DNA of 64,000 bases. Source: Fibrobacter sp. UWB13 (GTDB lineage: Bacteria; Fibrobacterota; Fibrobacteria; Fibrobacterales; Fibrobacteraceae). The number at the start of each line of letters is the position of its first letter. The first letter of the stretch is position 1. The notes under the pieces were generated by a model that saw only the letters and a list, made by a program, of their open reading frames with translations, did no database searches and was not told the DNA's origin. A program made the translations under genes and the position numbers. The DNA is taken from positions 1,798,001 through 1,862,000 of the forward strand of contig NZ_FXAX01000001.1 of assembly GCF_900177805.1 (NCBI RefSeq), written 5' to 3'. Positions 15,784-25,400 of the stretch are shown in pieces.

Positions 15784-17082
15784 ATGCTTATGAAAAAAAT
15801 CTTGAAAATCATCATCGCTATCGCCGTTTTGGCAGGGGTTGCCCTCGGCGTCAAGTCATTCTTCTTTAACGGAGATGCCACAAGCCAGGCTGGAGCCCTC
15901 ATCAGTACCAAGGTGGTGACAGACACCATCAAGACTACAATTTCGGCAACGGGTTCGTTAGAGCCGGTGGACCAGGTGGAAGTCGGTACGCAGGTTTCTG
16001 GCGATATCGCCAAGATTAACGTTGATTTCAATTCCAAGGTCAAGAAAGGCCAAGTCATTGCCGAACTTGACAAATCCAAGTTGCAGTCGACTTTAAAGCA
16101 GACGACAATCTCTTACAAGAGCGCCGAAAACGACTTGAATTACAAACAAAGCACATACGACCGCGTCAAGAAGCTCGCCGAAAGCAAGAGCGCAAGTGCG
16201 GTCGAACTGGAACAGGCTGAGTACAACCTAAACGCAGCAAAGCTCGCCGTGGAACAGCGCAAGAACGAAGTCGCCCAGGCAAAACTGAATTTGAGCTACG
16301 CCACCATCAAGAGCCCGATTGACGGCGTTGTGCTGAAACGAGCGGTGGATGTCGGCCAAACCGTTGCAGCCTCCATGAGCACGCCGACATTGTTCGTCAT
16401 CGCAAAGGATTTGAGCCAGATGAAAGTCATGGCGGCAGTAGACGAAGCGGACATCGGACAAGTTAAACAAGGCCAACGCGTGACGTTTACGGTTGACGCC
16501 TTCCAGAACGACACGTTCCATGGCACCGTGCAAGAAGTCCGCCTAAACCCGACGACCACGAGCAATGTGGTGACTTACACCGTCGTGATTACCGCCGAGA
16601 ATCCAGAACAGAAGCTATTGCCGGGCATGACCGCCACCTGCACAATTGTCACTCAAGAAATTACGGACGCTATTACGATTCCGGTCAAGGCGCTCAAGTT
16701 TACGCCTGCCGCAGGAACACCGATGATGGATCCGAAAGACATGCCGCGCCCGGAACGTCCGAAGACCGCCGAAGCTGGCGACAACTTCCCACCCCCGCCT
16801 CCTGGCATGGGACCGGGTGGTGCTCCAAGCACAGGCGCCAAGAAAAAACACAAGAAGCCCAAGCTTGAAGGCGACCACGTATGGATTAACATCAACGGCA
16901 AGGCAGCTCCGCGTCGCGTGAAGATTGGTCTTAGCGATGGCGTGAACGTCCAGATTCTCAAGGGCCTGAGCGTCGGAGATTCCGTGGTCACAAGTCAAGA
17001 AACGGTTTCGGCAAAGGGTTCAAGCGAACCAAACGCCAAAAGTCCCTTCATGCCGCAGAGACCCGGGAAAAAGAAAAAGTAG
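15784..17082 (+). CDS. RND/MacA-type periplasmic adaptor subunit (HlyD family), without an adjacent transporter
   Basis: 432 residues; the ATG two codons later (15790) is an equally good start. A single N-terminal membrane anchor (about 5-27) precedes the lipoyl half-motifs (VEVGTQVSGDIAKINVDFNSKVKKGQVIAEL and INGVVLKRAVDVGQTV-like, here IDGVVLKRAVDVGQTVAA), a helical hairpin (about 95-165) and beta-barrel domains. A Pro/Lys-rich insert (about 320-360, PPPPPGMGPGG and KKKHKKPK) is unusual. MacA-like adaptors join MacB-type ABC or RND pumps to an outer-membrane channel, but the next gene is a prepilin peptidase on the other strand, so the partner must be elsewhere. Confidence 0.88.
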   Translation: MLMKKILKIIIAIAVLAGVALGVKSFFFNGDATSQAGALISTKVVTDTIKTTISATGSLEPVDQVEVGTQVSGDIAKINVDFNSKVKKGQVIAELDKSKLQSTLKQTTISYKSAENDLNYKQSTYDRVKKLAESKSASAVELEQAEYNLNAAKLAVEQRKNEVAQAKLNLSYATIKSPIDGVVLKRAVDVGQTVAASMSTPTLFVIAKDLSQMKVMAAVDEADIGQVKQGQRVTFTVDAFQNDTFHGTVQEVRLNPTTTSNVVTYTVVITAENPEQKLLPGMTATCTIVTQEITDAITIPVKALKFTPAAGTPMMDPKDMPRPERPKTAEAGDNFPPPPPGMGPGGAPSTGAKKKHKKPKLEGDHVWININGKAAPRRVKIGLSDGVNVQILKGLSVGDSVVTSQETVSAKGSSEPNAKSPFMPQRPGKKKK

Positions 17083-17083
17083 T

Positions 17084-17146
17084 AGATCCTTCGACTCCGC
17101 TCGCGCGGAGTTTATCCCGGACTCCGTTCCGGGACTCAGGATGACA
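17084..17146. repeat. Intergenic repeat between convergent genes
   Basis: A TAGATCCTTCGACTCCGC...CAGGATGACAC element with two nested hairpins (CTCCGCTCGCGCGGAG and CCCGGACTCCGTTCCGGG). It fills the space between the adaptor and prepilin peptidase stops and probably forms the 3' end of both transcripts. Confidence 0.75.
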
Positions 17147-17147
17147 C

Positions 17148-17999
17148 CTACTCTAGAACATATTTAAAATAAGCATCCACTAGAGCTGACCCCCAGAGAT
17201 AAATAACAGGGGCTGCAATGGCGAGGAACGGTCCGAAAGGAATTTGCCCGGCATCCTCGCTATTTTTGTTTTGTGCAGCCTTTTTCGCAGCAAGCATCCC
17301 ATACGGGACCATAATCACAATGCCAAGCAAAGCGGCTACCAAAAGTGTTTCGACAGCGCCAGTGAGCCCCATAAGAGCCCCATAGCCAGCCAAAAGTTTG
17401 ACATCGCCAAAACCCATTGCGTCTTTCTTGAGCACCTTAGTGGCAATCCAGCCGAGCAGATAAAGCCCGCCGCCCGCAACAACAGCCCCAATCAAGCTCT
17501 GGAGAGGCGTCACGCCACCCGGCACAAGCGAAATCAAAAGACCTGCGACAATCCCGCCGACCGAGATGGAATCGGGAATCAGCTTGTACTTGCAATCAAC
17601 GGCACAAACGGGGTAAGCACCAAGCAAAAGCCAGAACATCGCAGCAGCATCCGCCCAAACTTCAGGCGACAAGACCGGTCGCGAAAAGTCCGTCCCGAAG
17701 CCAGCCGCCGCATAAAGCGCAAGCGCCCCGAGCAAACCGCAAAGGCTTTCGCCAATCGGGTAAATCACGCTAATCGGCTGTTTGCAGCAAGCGCTCTTGC
17801 CACGCAGCCAAAGCCAGCCCACAATAGGCAAATTGTAGCGGATAGGGATCCTCTTTTTGCAAAGCGGGCAGTGCGAAGGCGGATTAATCAAGGAAATTCC
17901 ACGCGGCATACGGTAAACAATGACGTTATAGAAGCTCCCGACACAGGCGCCGAGACCAAAAAACACAATTAACCAGTACCAAAGTGGAATTTCTTGCAT
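17148..17999 (-). CDS. Prepilin peptidase (A24 family)
   Basis: 283 residues, an integral membrane protein of about eight helices. The N-terminal domain GSFYNVIVYRMPRG leads into CPLCKKRI (C44, C47). The second zinc pair, normally CxxC, reads SACCKQPIS, leaving adjacent C71 and C72. The aspartyl protease residues lie in AVDCKYKLIPD and in GFGDVKLLAGYG (GxGD motif). The enzyme removes the leader from type IV pilins or type II pseudopilins at the inner membrane and methylates the new N-terminus. No pilin gene is nearby. Confidence 0.92.
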   Translation of the reverse strand: MQEIPLWYWLIVFFGLGACVGSFYNVIVYRMPRGISLINPPSHCPLCKKRIPIRYNLPIVGWLWLRGKSACCKQPISVIYPIGESLCGLLGALALYAAAGFGTDFSRPVLSPEVWADAAAMFWLLLGAYPVCAVDCKYKLIPDSISVGGIVAGLLISLVPGGVTPLQSLIGAVVAGGGLYLLGWIATKVLKKDAMGFGDVKLLAGYGALMGLTGAVETLLVAALLGIVIMVPYGMLAAKKAAQNKNSEDAGQIPFGPFLAIAAPVIYLWGSALVDAYFKYVLE

Positions 18000-18070
18000 A
18001 AAATCCTCGTCTTTTTCGGAATATAATTATAATTTAGTTAAACATTTATCAAATACTGGGAGACCCCTAA

Positions 18071-18529
18071 ATGAATATTGAAATTGCTGCTATTTGTGAC
18101 GCCGCCACCGCTAACGATGTGGGCGGCCGCATGAACCTTCTTGGTGCCTTTGACCGCATTTTCGCAAAGTTTCCGCTTGTGATTCCGCAGTGCTCCGCCG
18201 CTTTCCGCTTGCGCTACCAGCGCGCAGAAGCAGGCACGCACCAGTTGAGCCTTTCTATCGAAGACGTTGTTGGACACCCGATTGTTCCGCCGATGCAGTC
18301 CGAAATTGAACTCCAGCCGGTTGCACAGGGCTTTGATACAGCCGCCGTCAACATGATTTTGAACATGCAGCGTTTGCAGTTCGTGCGCCCGGACAAGTAC
18401 ATTGTGCGCCTCGTCGCCGACAACGAAGAACTTGCCGCACTCCCGCTGTACGTGCTCGAAGACCCGCGTCTCGCCCAGCAGAAGCAGCCGCCTCAGGCCG
18501 AAGAAAACGGCGTTGACGGTCGAGCATAG
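18071..18529 (+). CDS. DUF6941-like protein of unknown function
   Basis: 152 residues, beginning MNIEIAAICDAATANDVGGRMNLLGAFDRI. A ribosome site GGGAG lies upstream. The pattern of an opening strand, GRMNLLGAFD, a proline turn (FPLVIPQCSAAFRLRY) and a central QLSLSIEDVVGHPI fits the small beta-sandwich family I know as DUF6941. There is no signal peptide. The C-terminus is Gln/Pro-rich and probably disordered (QQKQPPQAEENG). It is divergent from the prepilin peptidase gene and ends at a strong terminator. Its role is unknown. Confidence 0.72.
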   Translation: MNIEIAAICDAATANDVGGRMNLLGAFDRIFAKFPLVIPQCSAAFRLRYQRAEAGTHQLSLSIEDVVGHPIVPPMQSEIELQPVAQGFDTAAVNMILNMQRLQFVRPDKYIVRLVADNEELAALPLYVLEDPRLAQQKQPPQAEENGVDGRA

Positions 18530-18580
18530 TAGACGAGAGAACGCCCGCTACAGCGGGCTACTAGCCCAAAGACTAGAGAG

Positions 18581-18608
18581 CGCCGGGTATCTAAGCCCGG
18601 CGTTTTTT
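18581..18608 (+). terminator. Rho-independent terminator after the DUF6941-like gene
   Basis: Stem CGCCGGG/CCCGGCG around an 8-nt loop, followed by six T residues. A second hairpin, GCCCGCTACAGCGGGC, lies just upstream. Confidence 0.9.
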
Positions 18609-18621
18609 CTATTTTAAAAAC

Positions 18622-19182
18622 ATGAAGTTAGCCTTTTTGACACGTTATTGCGCAAAGATTACAAGCCATGCAAGGTCGGCACAACTCGCAGCAAGATTCG
18701 TCGGGATTGCAGGAATTGCCGCAAGCCTTACCGCCTGTAGCGGCATCAACGACAGTTGGGAAGTCAAAGGCGGCGGATTCATCAAGTATAGCATCAATGA
18801 CGGCGAAGAAATCACGCAGGAACTCGACCGAAACGATGTCGAAATCCCATTCATACGCAACCGCCACCACTACCTACTGGTTCAAATCCCGACAGGTCGC
18901 AGTGAACGCAACAATCGATTAAGCATCATGGTCAATGAGCCCAAGCTTAGCAAAAATAACATCGTTGCAGGCTACACCTGGATTCAAGTCGAAGGTTCCC
19001 CCAAAGCGCTCATCAAAGGCGACAGCAACTACGTTACCATCGACCAAAAAGACGATACAAAATGGACGGCGTTCATCAACCTACATTTTGAGGACTGCAG
19101 GTCGGGAAAATGCAATGACACACTCCCTCCAATACTATTTAAAGGTCGTCTGCACTACTGGATTGCCGAGGACGATCGTTAA
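18622..19182 (+). CDS. Putative lipoprotein
   Basis: 186 residues. The long N-terminal region ends in a lipobox-like LTAC (C39) followed by SGIND, so the mature protein would be lipid-anchored. The rest is beta-rich (WEVKGGGFIKYSINDGEE, YTWIQVEGSPKALI) with no known domain. The n-region before the hydrophobic stretch is long (about 25 residues with several basic residues). An internal start would shorten it, but no alternative ATG with a ribosome site is visible. It is a single gene between a terminator and the tRNA promoter. Confidence 0.7.
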   Translation: MKLAFLTRYCAKITSHARSAQLAARFVGIAGIAASLTACSGINDSWEVKGGGFIKYSINDGEEITQELDRNDVEIPFIRNRHHYLLVQIPTGRSERNNRLSIMVNEPKLSKNNIVAGYTWIQVEGSPKALIKGDSNYVTIDQKDDTKWTAFINLHFEDCRSGKCNDTLPPILFKGRLHYWIAEDDR

Positions 19183-19238
19183 AAAAAACTTTTGGGGTGA
19201 TAAATAAATTTTTTTTTGAATTTTATCGCCAACCACCC

Positions 19239-19267
19239 TTGACAAGCGCTCAATCATTTTCTAATAT
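19239..19267 (+). promoter_or_regulatory. Sigma-70-type promoter of the tRNA-Val gene
   Basis: A perfect -35 TTGACA, a 17-nt spacer and -10 TAATAT, with the -10 end 14 nt before the mature tRNA 5' end. Confidence 0.9.
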
Positions 19268-19281
19268 TGGGCTACCTTAAT

Positions 19282-19355
<74 letters not shown>

Positions 19356-19360
19356 CTGAA

Positions 19361-19391
19361 AAATCCTCGCTGAAAAGCGAGGATTTTTTTT
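19361..19391 (+). terminator. Terminator of the tRNA-Val gene
   Basis: Stem AAATCCTCGCT/AGCGAGGATTT with a GAAA loop and a T run, starting 6 nt after the tRNA. Confidence 0.93.
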
Positions 19392-19440
19392 GCATAGAAT
19401 TTCGCTGCAAAGAAAAAGCCCGTCGGATGCGGGCCAAATC

Positions 19441-20478
19441 TTATTCTTTCCAGTTGTCGTCGTACTTATCGCCGTAACGTTCAGCAGTCAGCATACCAAC
19501 ACATTTAGCGTTCGTTACGTTATTGACCAAATCATTCGGCGTTATAAACATGGACTGTTGTTCTCTTGCAATTTTCATCATTTCCGAGAACGAAACTCGG
19601 TCGCCCTTCAAGAACGTCACCAAGGCTTGGATAACATCCTTAATGGCATTGACGATGTCCAAGACAACGGAAAACTCATCTGCATTCATTGCAGGAACCT
19701 TATCGGCACTCTTCTTCAAAAGAAGCTTTTCCAAATCAGCCAGGATTTCCTTTTGGGAGCGGAGCTTTGTCGCAGTCTGGAGCTTTTTAGCCTTGAAATT
19801 CTTCTTGCATTCTTCTTCATGCGATGCCACGTAATCGGCATACATATCGAAGAGAGTGAAGAATTTTGACTTGCGGCCTAAAAGGGCGTGTTCCTTAAAG
19901 CCAACGTCACCGTCCTTGATTTTCAGCTTGAGAGCCGGATTCTTCTTGGAAGCATCCAGATAGCATTGGTAAACATAAGAAGAGCACACCATCGTATGCT
20001 TGCCCGGGGTATTCTTGTCTTCGATGATCTTTTTGAGTTCTGCGGCAACCAAGCACAGGAATTCAACAACAACTCGAGACATAAGCGGTCTAGTCACCTT
20101 ATGCTTGAAAATAAGAATCAAGCCCAAAAGAATCAAGTCCGAATACGGATACGGAAGATCCTGAAGCACATAATCCTTGGCAATCGGCACAACAGGTTCA
20201 ACGCCATTTTTACCTGCCTTATTATGGCGCATTACATAAGCTTCACGAGCATCCGCATTGTCTTTCATTCGGCGTGCATGAATACCCTCGCTACCGGCTT
20301 CAGCAAGGACGTTATCCAGATTCTGAACAAAGATTGCGCCATGCGACACATCAGAACCTGTAAATTTCATGATAAGTTTACTAATATCATCATTGATGTC
20401 GCCCTTAAACGCCAAAATATCGCCCGGGAGCAGGTCGTTCACAGAAATTTTTCCAGCTTTTTTCAATTTTGTTGCCAT
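19441..20478 (-). CDS. YiiX/permuted NlpC-P60-like hydrolase
   Basis: 345 residues from the ATG preceded by AAGGAAATG; a longer frame would run into the promoter. The N-terminal LLPGDILAFKGD and SDVSHGAIFVQN place a catalytic His (H46) before the Cys (C165 in TMVCSSYVYQCY). This is the permuted papain-like arrangement of the YiiX/YebB group, which hydrolyse amide or ester bonds in peptides or lipids. No signal peptide is visible, although a hydrophobic stretch (PYSDLILLGLILIFK, 111-125) may contact the membrane. The C-terminal 150 residues are charged and helical and of unknown function. Confidence 0.72.
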   Translation of the reverse strand: MATKLKKAGKISVNDLLPGDILAFKGDINDDISKLIMKFTGSDVSHGAIFVQNLDNVLAEAGSEGIHARRMKDNADAREAYVMRHNKAGKNGVEPVVPIAKDYVLQDLPYPYSDLILLGLILIFKHKVTRPLMSRVVVEFLCLVAAELKKIIEDKNTPGKHTMVCSSYVYQCYLDASKKNPALKLKIKDGDVGFKEHALLGRKSKFFTLFDMYADYVASHEEECKKNFKAKKLQTATKLRSQKEILADLEKLLLKKSADKVPAMNADEFSVVLDIVNAIKDVIQALVTFLKGDRVSFSEMMKIAREQQSMFITPNDLVNNVTNAKCVGMLTAERYGDKYDDNWKE

Positions 20479-20499
20479 TTTACATTTCCTTTTGTTTAA

Positions 20500-20523
20500 G
20501 TTGTATAATAATTTACATACAAC
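20500..20523. promoter_or_regulatory. Inverted repeat in the promoter region of the YiiX-like gene
   Basis: GTTGTAT-N10-ATACAAC, 22 nt upstream of the start codon. Its right part overlaps a plausible -10 region on the minus strand. It is a candidate operator; no regulator gene is adjacent. Confidence 0.5.
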
Positions 20524-20589
20524 CGCATTACATTGCAATAACCCATTTGGGCTATATTGCCCCCACCCTCAGGATTATAAAGTGGGTAC

Positions 20590-20615
20590 AAAAAAAGCCC
20601 GGGGGTTACCCGAGC
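20590..20615 (-). terminator. Terminator of the SLC13 transporter gene
   Basis: Read on the minus strand, GCTCGGG-N-CCGGGC followed by seven T residues. A second hairpin, GCTGTAC-N5-GTACAGC (20669-20687), lies between it and the gene. Confidence 0.8.
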
Positions 20616-20728
20616 ATATTAACTTCAATTTTTAGGAGAAGCAAGCAGGACAAGGCCGCAGGACCGAAGCTGTACAAGTCGTACAGCGAGAGTCCGAGAA
20701 CGCAGTCATGCGCCGCTTATCGTAAAAA

Positions 20729-22357
20729 TTACTTAGCAGCAGCGGAGTCCGTAACAACAACCTTAGCAGCAGAGTCAGCCGGGATGGCGACAGCGGCGCT
20801 ATCAGCAGCCGGTTCAGCAATCGTTTCCGCCGGAGCAGCAACTTCGGCAGGTTTTGCATAAACAGGTGCGGCAGGAGCCGGAGCGGCAACAGCGGCAGTC
20901 GGAGCAGCGGCAGCTTCAGCCGGATCTTCGAAGAAGTTCACCTTAGAAAGACCGAACATCATGATCCAGGAGAGCACGAGACCGCCGATACCCATCACGA
21001 TACCCGTGATAGCCATGCCACGCGTATCCGTGTAACCCGTAGCGTGGGCAAGTGCGTTAGGAGGCGTAGAAATCGGGAGGCACATACCGAGGGAGCTTGC
21101 GAATGCAACAGCAACCATCAAGGAGGTCACGCCACCGAGCGGAGCGAGGTTGTCCTTGCAGCTCACAGCCACGACGATGAAGATCGGGACGAGCAAGCTA
21201 GCCGTAGAGGTGTGGCTCATGAAGTTTGCCATGAAGAGGCAGATGAAGCCGCAACCGACCATAAGAACAACCGGAGACCAGGTATTGAACGGAATAGCGT
21301 TGATGAGGTCCTTGGCAAGACCTGTCTGTTGCAAACCGAGACCAAGAGCAAAGCCACCAGCTACGAGCCAAAGAACGTCCCAGCTCATTTCGTTGAGGTC
21401 CTTCTTAGTAATCACGCCCGTCAAAGCAAACACAGCCATCGGGATCATAGCAATCACGTTGTCGTTGAGGCCATGAACATTCTTACCGGTCACCCACAAA
21501 AGTACGCACACAGCAAAGGTAATGTAAACGATGATAGCGCGCGGACTCTTGTCAAAACCTTCGGCACCTTCGATATCGAGGTTCATTTCCTTCATCTTGA
21601 TCGGATAGAGCTTGAGGAGCAAGAACCATGCAAGAATCATCATAACAATCACATACGGAACACCGAATTCCATCCACTGGCCAAACGAGATGTTGAAGCC
21701 GCTGGACTGGAGAGCACCAAGAGCGATGGCGTTAGGAGGCGTACCGATCGGAGTACCCATACCACCGATGTTAGCACCGAGCGGGATGGCAAGGGCAAAA
21801 GCAGCTTTACCGCGGTCGTTTTCATCAAAGAGCTTGAGCACCGGGCCCAAGATAGCAAGCATCATAGCAGCAGTAGCGGTGTTGCTCATGAACATGGAGA
21901 ACACTGCGGTAATAATCATGAGGCCAAGGAGCACCCACTTCGGATCCTTACCAAACGGCTTGAGGAGCACGCGGGCAAGGTTCTTGTCCATGTTGTACTT
22001 GCAAGCGGCAGAAGCAAGGAAGAAGCCACCCAAGAAGAGCATGATGATCGGGTTGGCAAACGTTGCCATGATGTCCTTGAACTTGAGCGGTTCAACACCT
22101 TCCACGCGGAACGGGATAAGAGCCGAGTTCGAAAGCGTAAGGATCATCAACACGATGACGAACATGGACGTAGACCAGATTGGGAACGGTTGGAGGATCC
22201 AGAAAAGGGCAGCCATCACAAAGATTGCGATGACGCGAATTTCGAGAGTGTTCAACGCGTGGTCACCAACGAAGCCGAGGGCTTCGTACGGGACGAAGAG
22301 GGCAGCGATGGCGAGCACCGATGCAATAATGAGTTTGATGAGTTTTGCTTTTGTCAT
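20729..22357 (-). CDS. SLC13/DASS family sodium:dicarboxylate symporter with Ala/Pro-rich tail
   Basis: 542 residues with about 12 membrane segments. The two sodium/substrate clamshell motifs of the DASS family are seen as MSNTATAAMM and FMSHTSTASLL (SHT where the usual second motif is SNT), together with GTPIGTPPNAIALG and LPISTPPNALAHA. Such carriers move succinate, fumarate or related dicarboxylates. Succinate is the main fermentation product of Fibrobacter, so export or exchange is plausible. After the last helix a tail of about 65 residues rich in Ala, Pro and acidic residues follows (PAEAAAAPTAAVAAPAPAA), which is unusual for the family. Confidence 0.92.
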   Translation of the reverse strand: MTKAKLIKLIIASVLAIAALFVPYEALGFVGDHALNTLEIRVIAIFVMAALFWILQPFPIWSTSMFVIVLMILTLSNSALIPFRVEGVEPLKFKDIMATFANPIIMLFLGGFFLASAACKYNMDKNLARVLLKPFGKDPKWVLLGLMIITAVFSMFMSNTATAAMMLAILGPVLKLFDENDRGKAAFALAIPLGANIGGMGTPIGTPPNAIALGALQSSGFNISFGQWMEFGVPYVIVMMILAWFLLLKLYPIKMKEMNLDIEGAEGFDKSPRAIIVYITFAVCVLLWVTGKNVHGLNDNVIAMIPMAVFALTGVITKKDLNEMSWDVLWLVAGGFALGLGLQQTGLAKDLINAIPFNTWSPVVLMVGCGFICLFMANFMSHTSTASLLVPIFIVVAVSCKDNLAPLGGVTSLMVAVAFASSLGMCLPISTPPNALAHATGYTDTRGMAITGIVMGIGGLVLSWIMMFGLSKVNFFEDPAEAAAAPTAAVAAPAPAAPVYAKPAEVAAPAETIAEPAADSAAVAIPADSAAKVVVTDSAAAK

Positions 22358-22403
22358 AACGAGCGCAAATTTAGTAATTAAACTTGCGTTCGGCTAGACT
22401 GAT

Positions 22404-25400
22404 TTATCGGACCATAACGCGGGTGACGGCACTAAGGCTTCCGACCTTGACCTTCACAAAGTAAACACCCTGCTTAGGCTTTTTCATGGAAATGGCGTTT
22501 GAGCCTTCGCGAGCGACAGCCCTGTTCGTTGCAACTACTCGGCCATCAATACCCACAACAGAGACCTTCACATTGGCACCAGCAAGCTTGGAGGCGGCAT
22601 CGAAACCAACATTCAAGACGTTCGGAGCCTGGTTCACGCGGAGCCCCTTGAGGAGATTCTTCGCGACGTTAGCAACTACTGCACTCTTGGTCACTCGAAC
22701 AGAGACATTTTTTGCATTCGACGAGAGTTTGACATCCACCGGGCTATCCTTTACGACTTCGACCGTTTCATTATCGACCGTCGCATAGACTCGCATGCCC
22801 TTCTCCCAGACGCTTTCGAGCCCTTCAAAGCTCAACTTGCCATCACGGGAAGTCGTTGCACTCACTTCAAGATCCCATTCGAGGTCGTCTGCGTTCTTTT
22901 TCACGCTCTTGGCAAGGCGCTTTTTGCCCTCGACAATGGAGAGGTTCACACGGTCACCCATGCCTGCCGGCGGTTCACCCAAGGTTTTTGCCGTACGACC
23001 TACCGCAATTTCGTTCCAGGAATCCCGCTTACCGTTATTATCAGACAGCACAACGCGGAGATTCCAGTTTTCAGACTCTGCACTCTTGTTCAAGGACTTT
23101 TTCTCGTCTTCGAGAACAATCGCCGCCTTCAGCGGAATGCGATACGTCATAGATTTTTCCGTATGCACCCAAAGGGCTTCATACGGTCCAAGTACATCAG
23201 GTTCCACATATCCGCTTGAATCCGGATCCCACTGGCAGAAGTTGATATTTTCATCCTTAGGGAGTTTCACATACCAGCCATAGGGATTTGCCACGAGATT
23301 CCAACCGGAATACTTATTCTCGAGATGCCATTCGATTGCATCATTCATATTGGGAGTCTGCAAGCTCATCGCAAATGGTTCATGATTAACAGGACCATAC
23401 CAGTAACCGCGAGTAGAATCGAACTTGTCCTTCACGCTAAACTTGCGATACTGCCAGAATTCGCCCACCGGATTCGATTCGTCCCACCAGTAAACAGAAG
23501 TCACAGCACCTGAGCCACTCGCCTGAGCACAAACATTCTTCATTCTTTGGTAGAACTGAGCGTCATTCATGCCACGCTTGACTTCATCCTGCATGTATTT
23601 GCATTCTTCTTTTGCCCTGTCGCTTTGCGTAAGGCCAAAACGAGTTTCGAGATCAGACAAGCATCCATCGCCCTTGTTGTAGCAGAACGCATTCAGAGAA
23701 AGGGTCTGCCAAGCACGCGGCGTATACGTCTTTTGTTTTTCCGTGATGAACTTTTTATCATAGCTGATAGAATCATCGCCGTCCGTAAGCGTAAAGGTTA
23801 CCGTGTATTCCCCGACAGGCGCCGGGTCAAGGCGCCACAATCCATTCTTGACACTTTCAACAGATTTTGCATCGACAACGGTATCGAGGTAGACTCCCAC
23901 ATCGGAAACAACCTTGATATGGTAATCCACCTTTTCGGACGTACTTGCAAGCTTGTTGTCGAATTCCATGCGGAGCGCATTGCCGTCCTGCGTTGCAGTC
24001 GGCTCGGCAATTTCGAGCAGATACGTCTTGTGAGAGGCTCTGCTAGAACTGGACTTTACAGAAGAACTGCTCGACTGGGCGCGGCTAGAGCTGCTGTATT
24101 CATAGCTGTTACCCGCGCTCGAAGAACTAGACGAAAATTCGATATTCCCAGCGCTGGAGCTTGAAGAATAGTCCCCGTTGCCAACACTTGAAGAACTCGA
24201 AGAAATGTCGACACTCGAACTAGAATTCACAGAAGAGCTAGACGATGTACCGCTAGAACTAGACTCTGCAAAAGAACTGCTGGATTCAACAAAATCGCTA
24301 GAAGACAAATACATTTCGCTTGACGAAGACTCTTCCTCAGAACTACTAGATTCCACAAAAATCGAAGAAGAAGACTCTTCCACACCGCTGCTAGAACTCA
24401 TTTCCACACTAGAGCTGCTTTCAGCGCACTCCTCGTAAAGTGCTTTAATCGTCAGATCCCTATCCACACTGAGGTAATCCGTAGAATTCCACTTGTCAAA
24501 AGAACAGCCCACAGAATTTACCGTCGGAGGATTAGGGACTGGAGAAGGCCAGCCATGAACAACTTCGTATTCCTTGATGACATCATCGCCATCTACGAAT
24601 TTAACGCTATGGGTCTTAAGATTTGGAGCAAAAACCGGTTTCAACGTCGGCAACGGAGCCGCATCAGCAGCATTTTCATCATACATCCAAACTTGATCCG
24701 ATTCGTCATCCAACACTTGGTTCAATGCATCCGCAAATTCAGCCGATTTCATATTTGCAGAAAGCATGCAGCCGTTTCCTGTTTGATCCACAGACTGAGT
24801 TTCATTAGCCGTGCAGTTTCGGACATTATTTTTTGCGGTACTTCCTTGATAAGTCGGCACCGTATATTTTTTACCATCCCCAATAGAAATGGCAGGTATT
24901 TTTTCAGGTTCTTCGCTATAGTGATAGTTAGAGATAAATTGAGAAGCCCTACCGGTATTGCCATAAAGAACACCAAACAAGTAACCTATATCAGAATTCG
25001 AGGGAAATTCTTTGGTCAAAGAGCCATTCGAGTAGGTATTTTTAACGATAATCGGGGCTCCAATAGAAGAACGACCGACAAGACCACCAACATAGAAAGC
25101 CTTATTTGCGGCAGCAACCTGCTTTTCTTTAATATCGCCTTCAACAGATACAACACTCAACTCGGTAACAGACTTACAATTGCCGCAAACGCCACCAATA
25201 TAAGCTGTGGAAGCGAATCCCGCATTCATATAAGTATATTGCAAAAGAGTCGTTATGTTTCCACTCGGCTTCACACGAACATCATTGAATGCTATTTGAG
25301 AATTCCCAGAATTATCAATCAGAGGGAACATACCAACAATGCCACCAACATAAGTGTTAATCCCATAATCCTTTACAGCTAAAGAGCCATTGTAATTTAA

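Noticed and set aside
20479-20538. Longer start for the YiiX-like protein
   Set aside because: The extension would cover the promoter region and the inverted repeat; the internal ATG has a ribosome site (AAGGAAATG).
20669-20687. GCTGTAC-N5-GTACAGC hairpin as an operator
   Set aside because: It lies between a gene end and its terminator, so a role in the 3' region is more likely than an operator.
21044-22381. 445-residue open frame on the plus strand
   Set aside because: His/Glu-rich composition without hydrophobic core, antisense to the SLC13 transporter.
24010-24440. Tandem short repeats resembling a CRISPR or minisatellite
   Set aside because: They are serine codons of a poly-Ser linker in the large secreted protein, with no spacer pattern and no cas genes.
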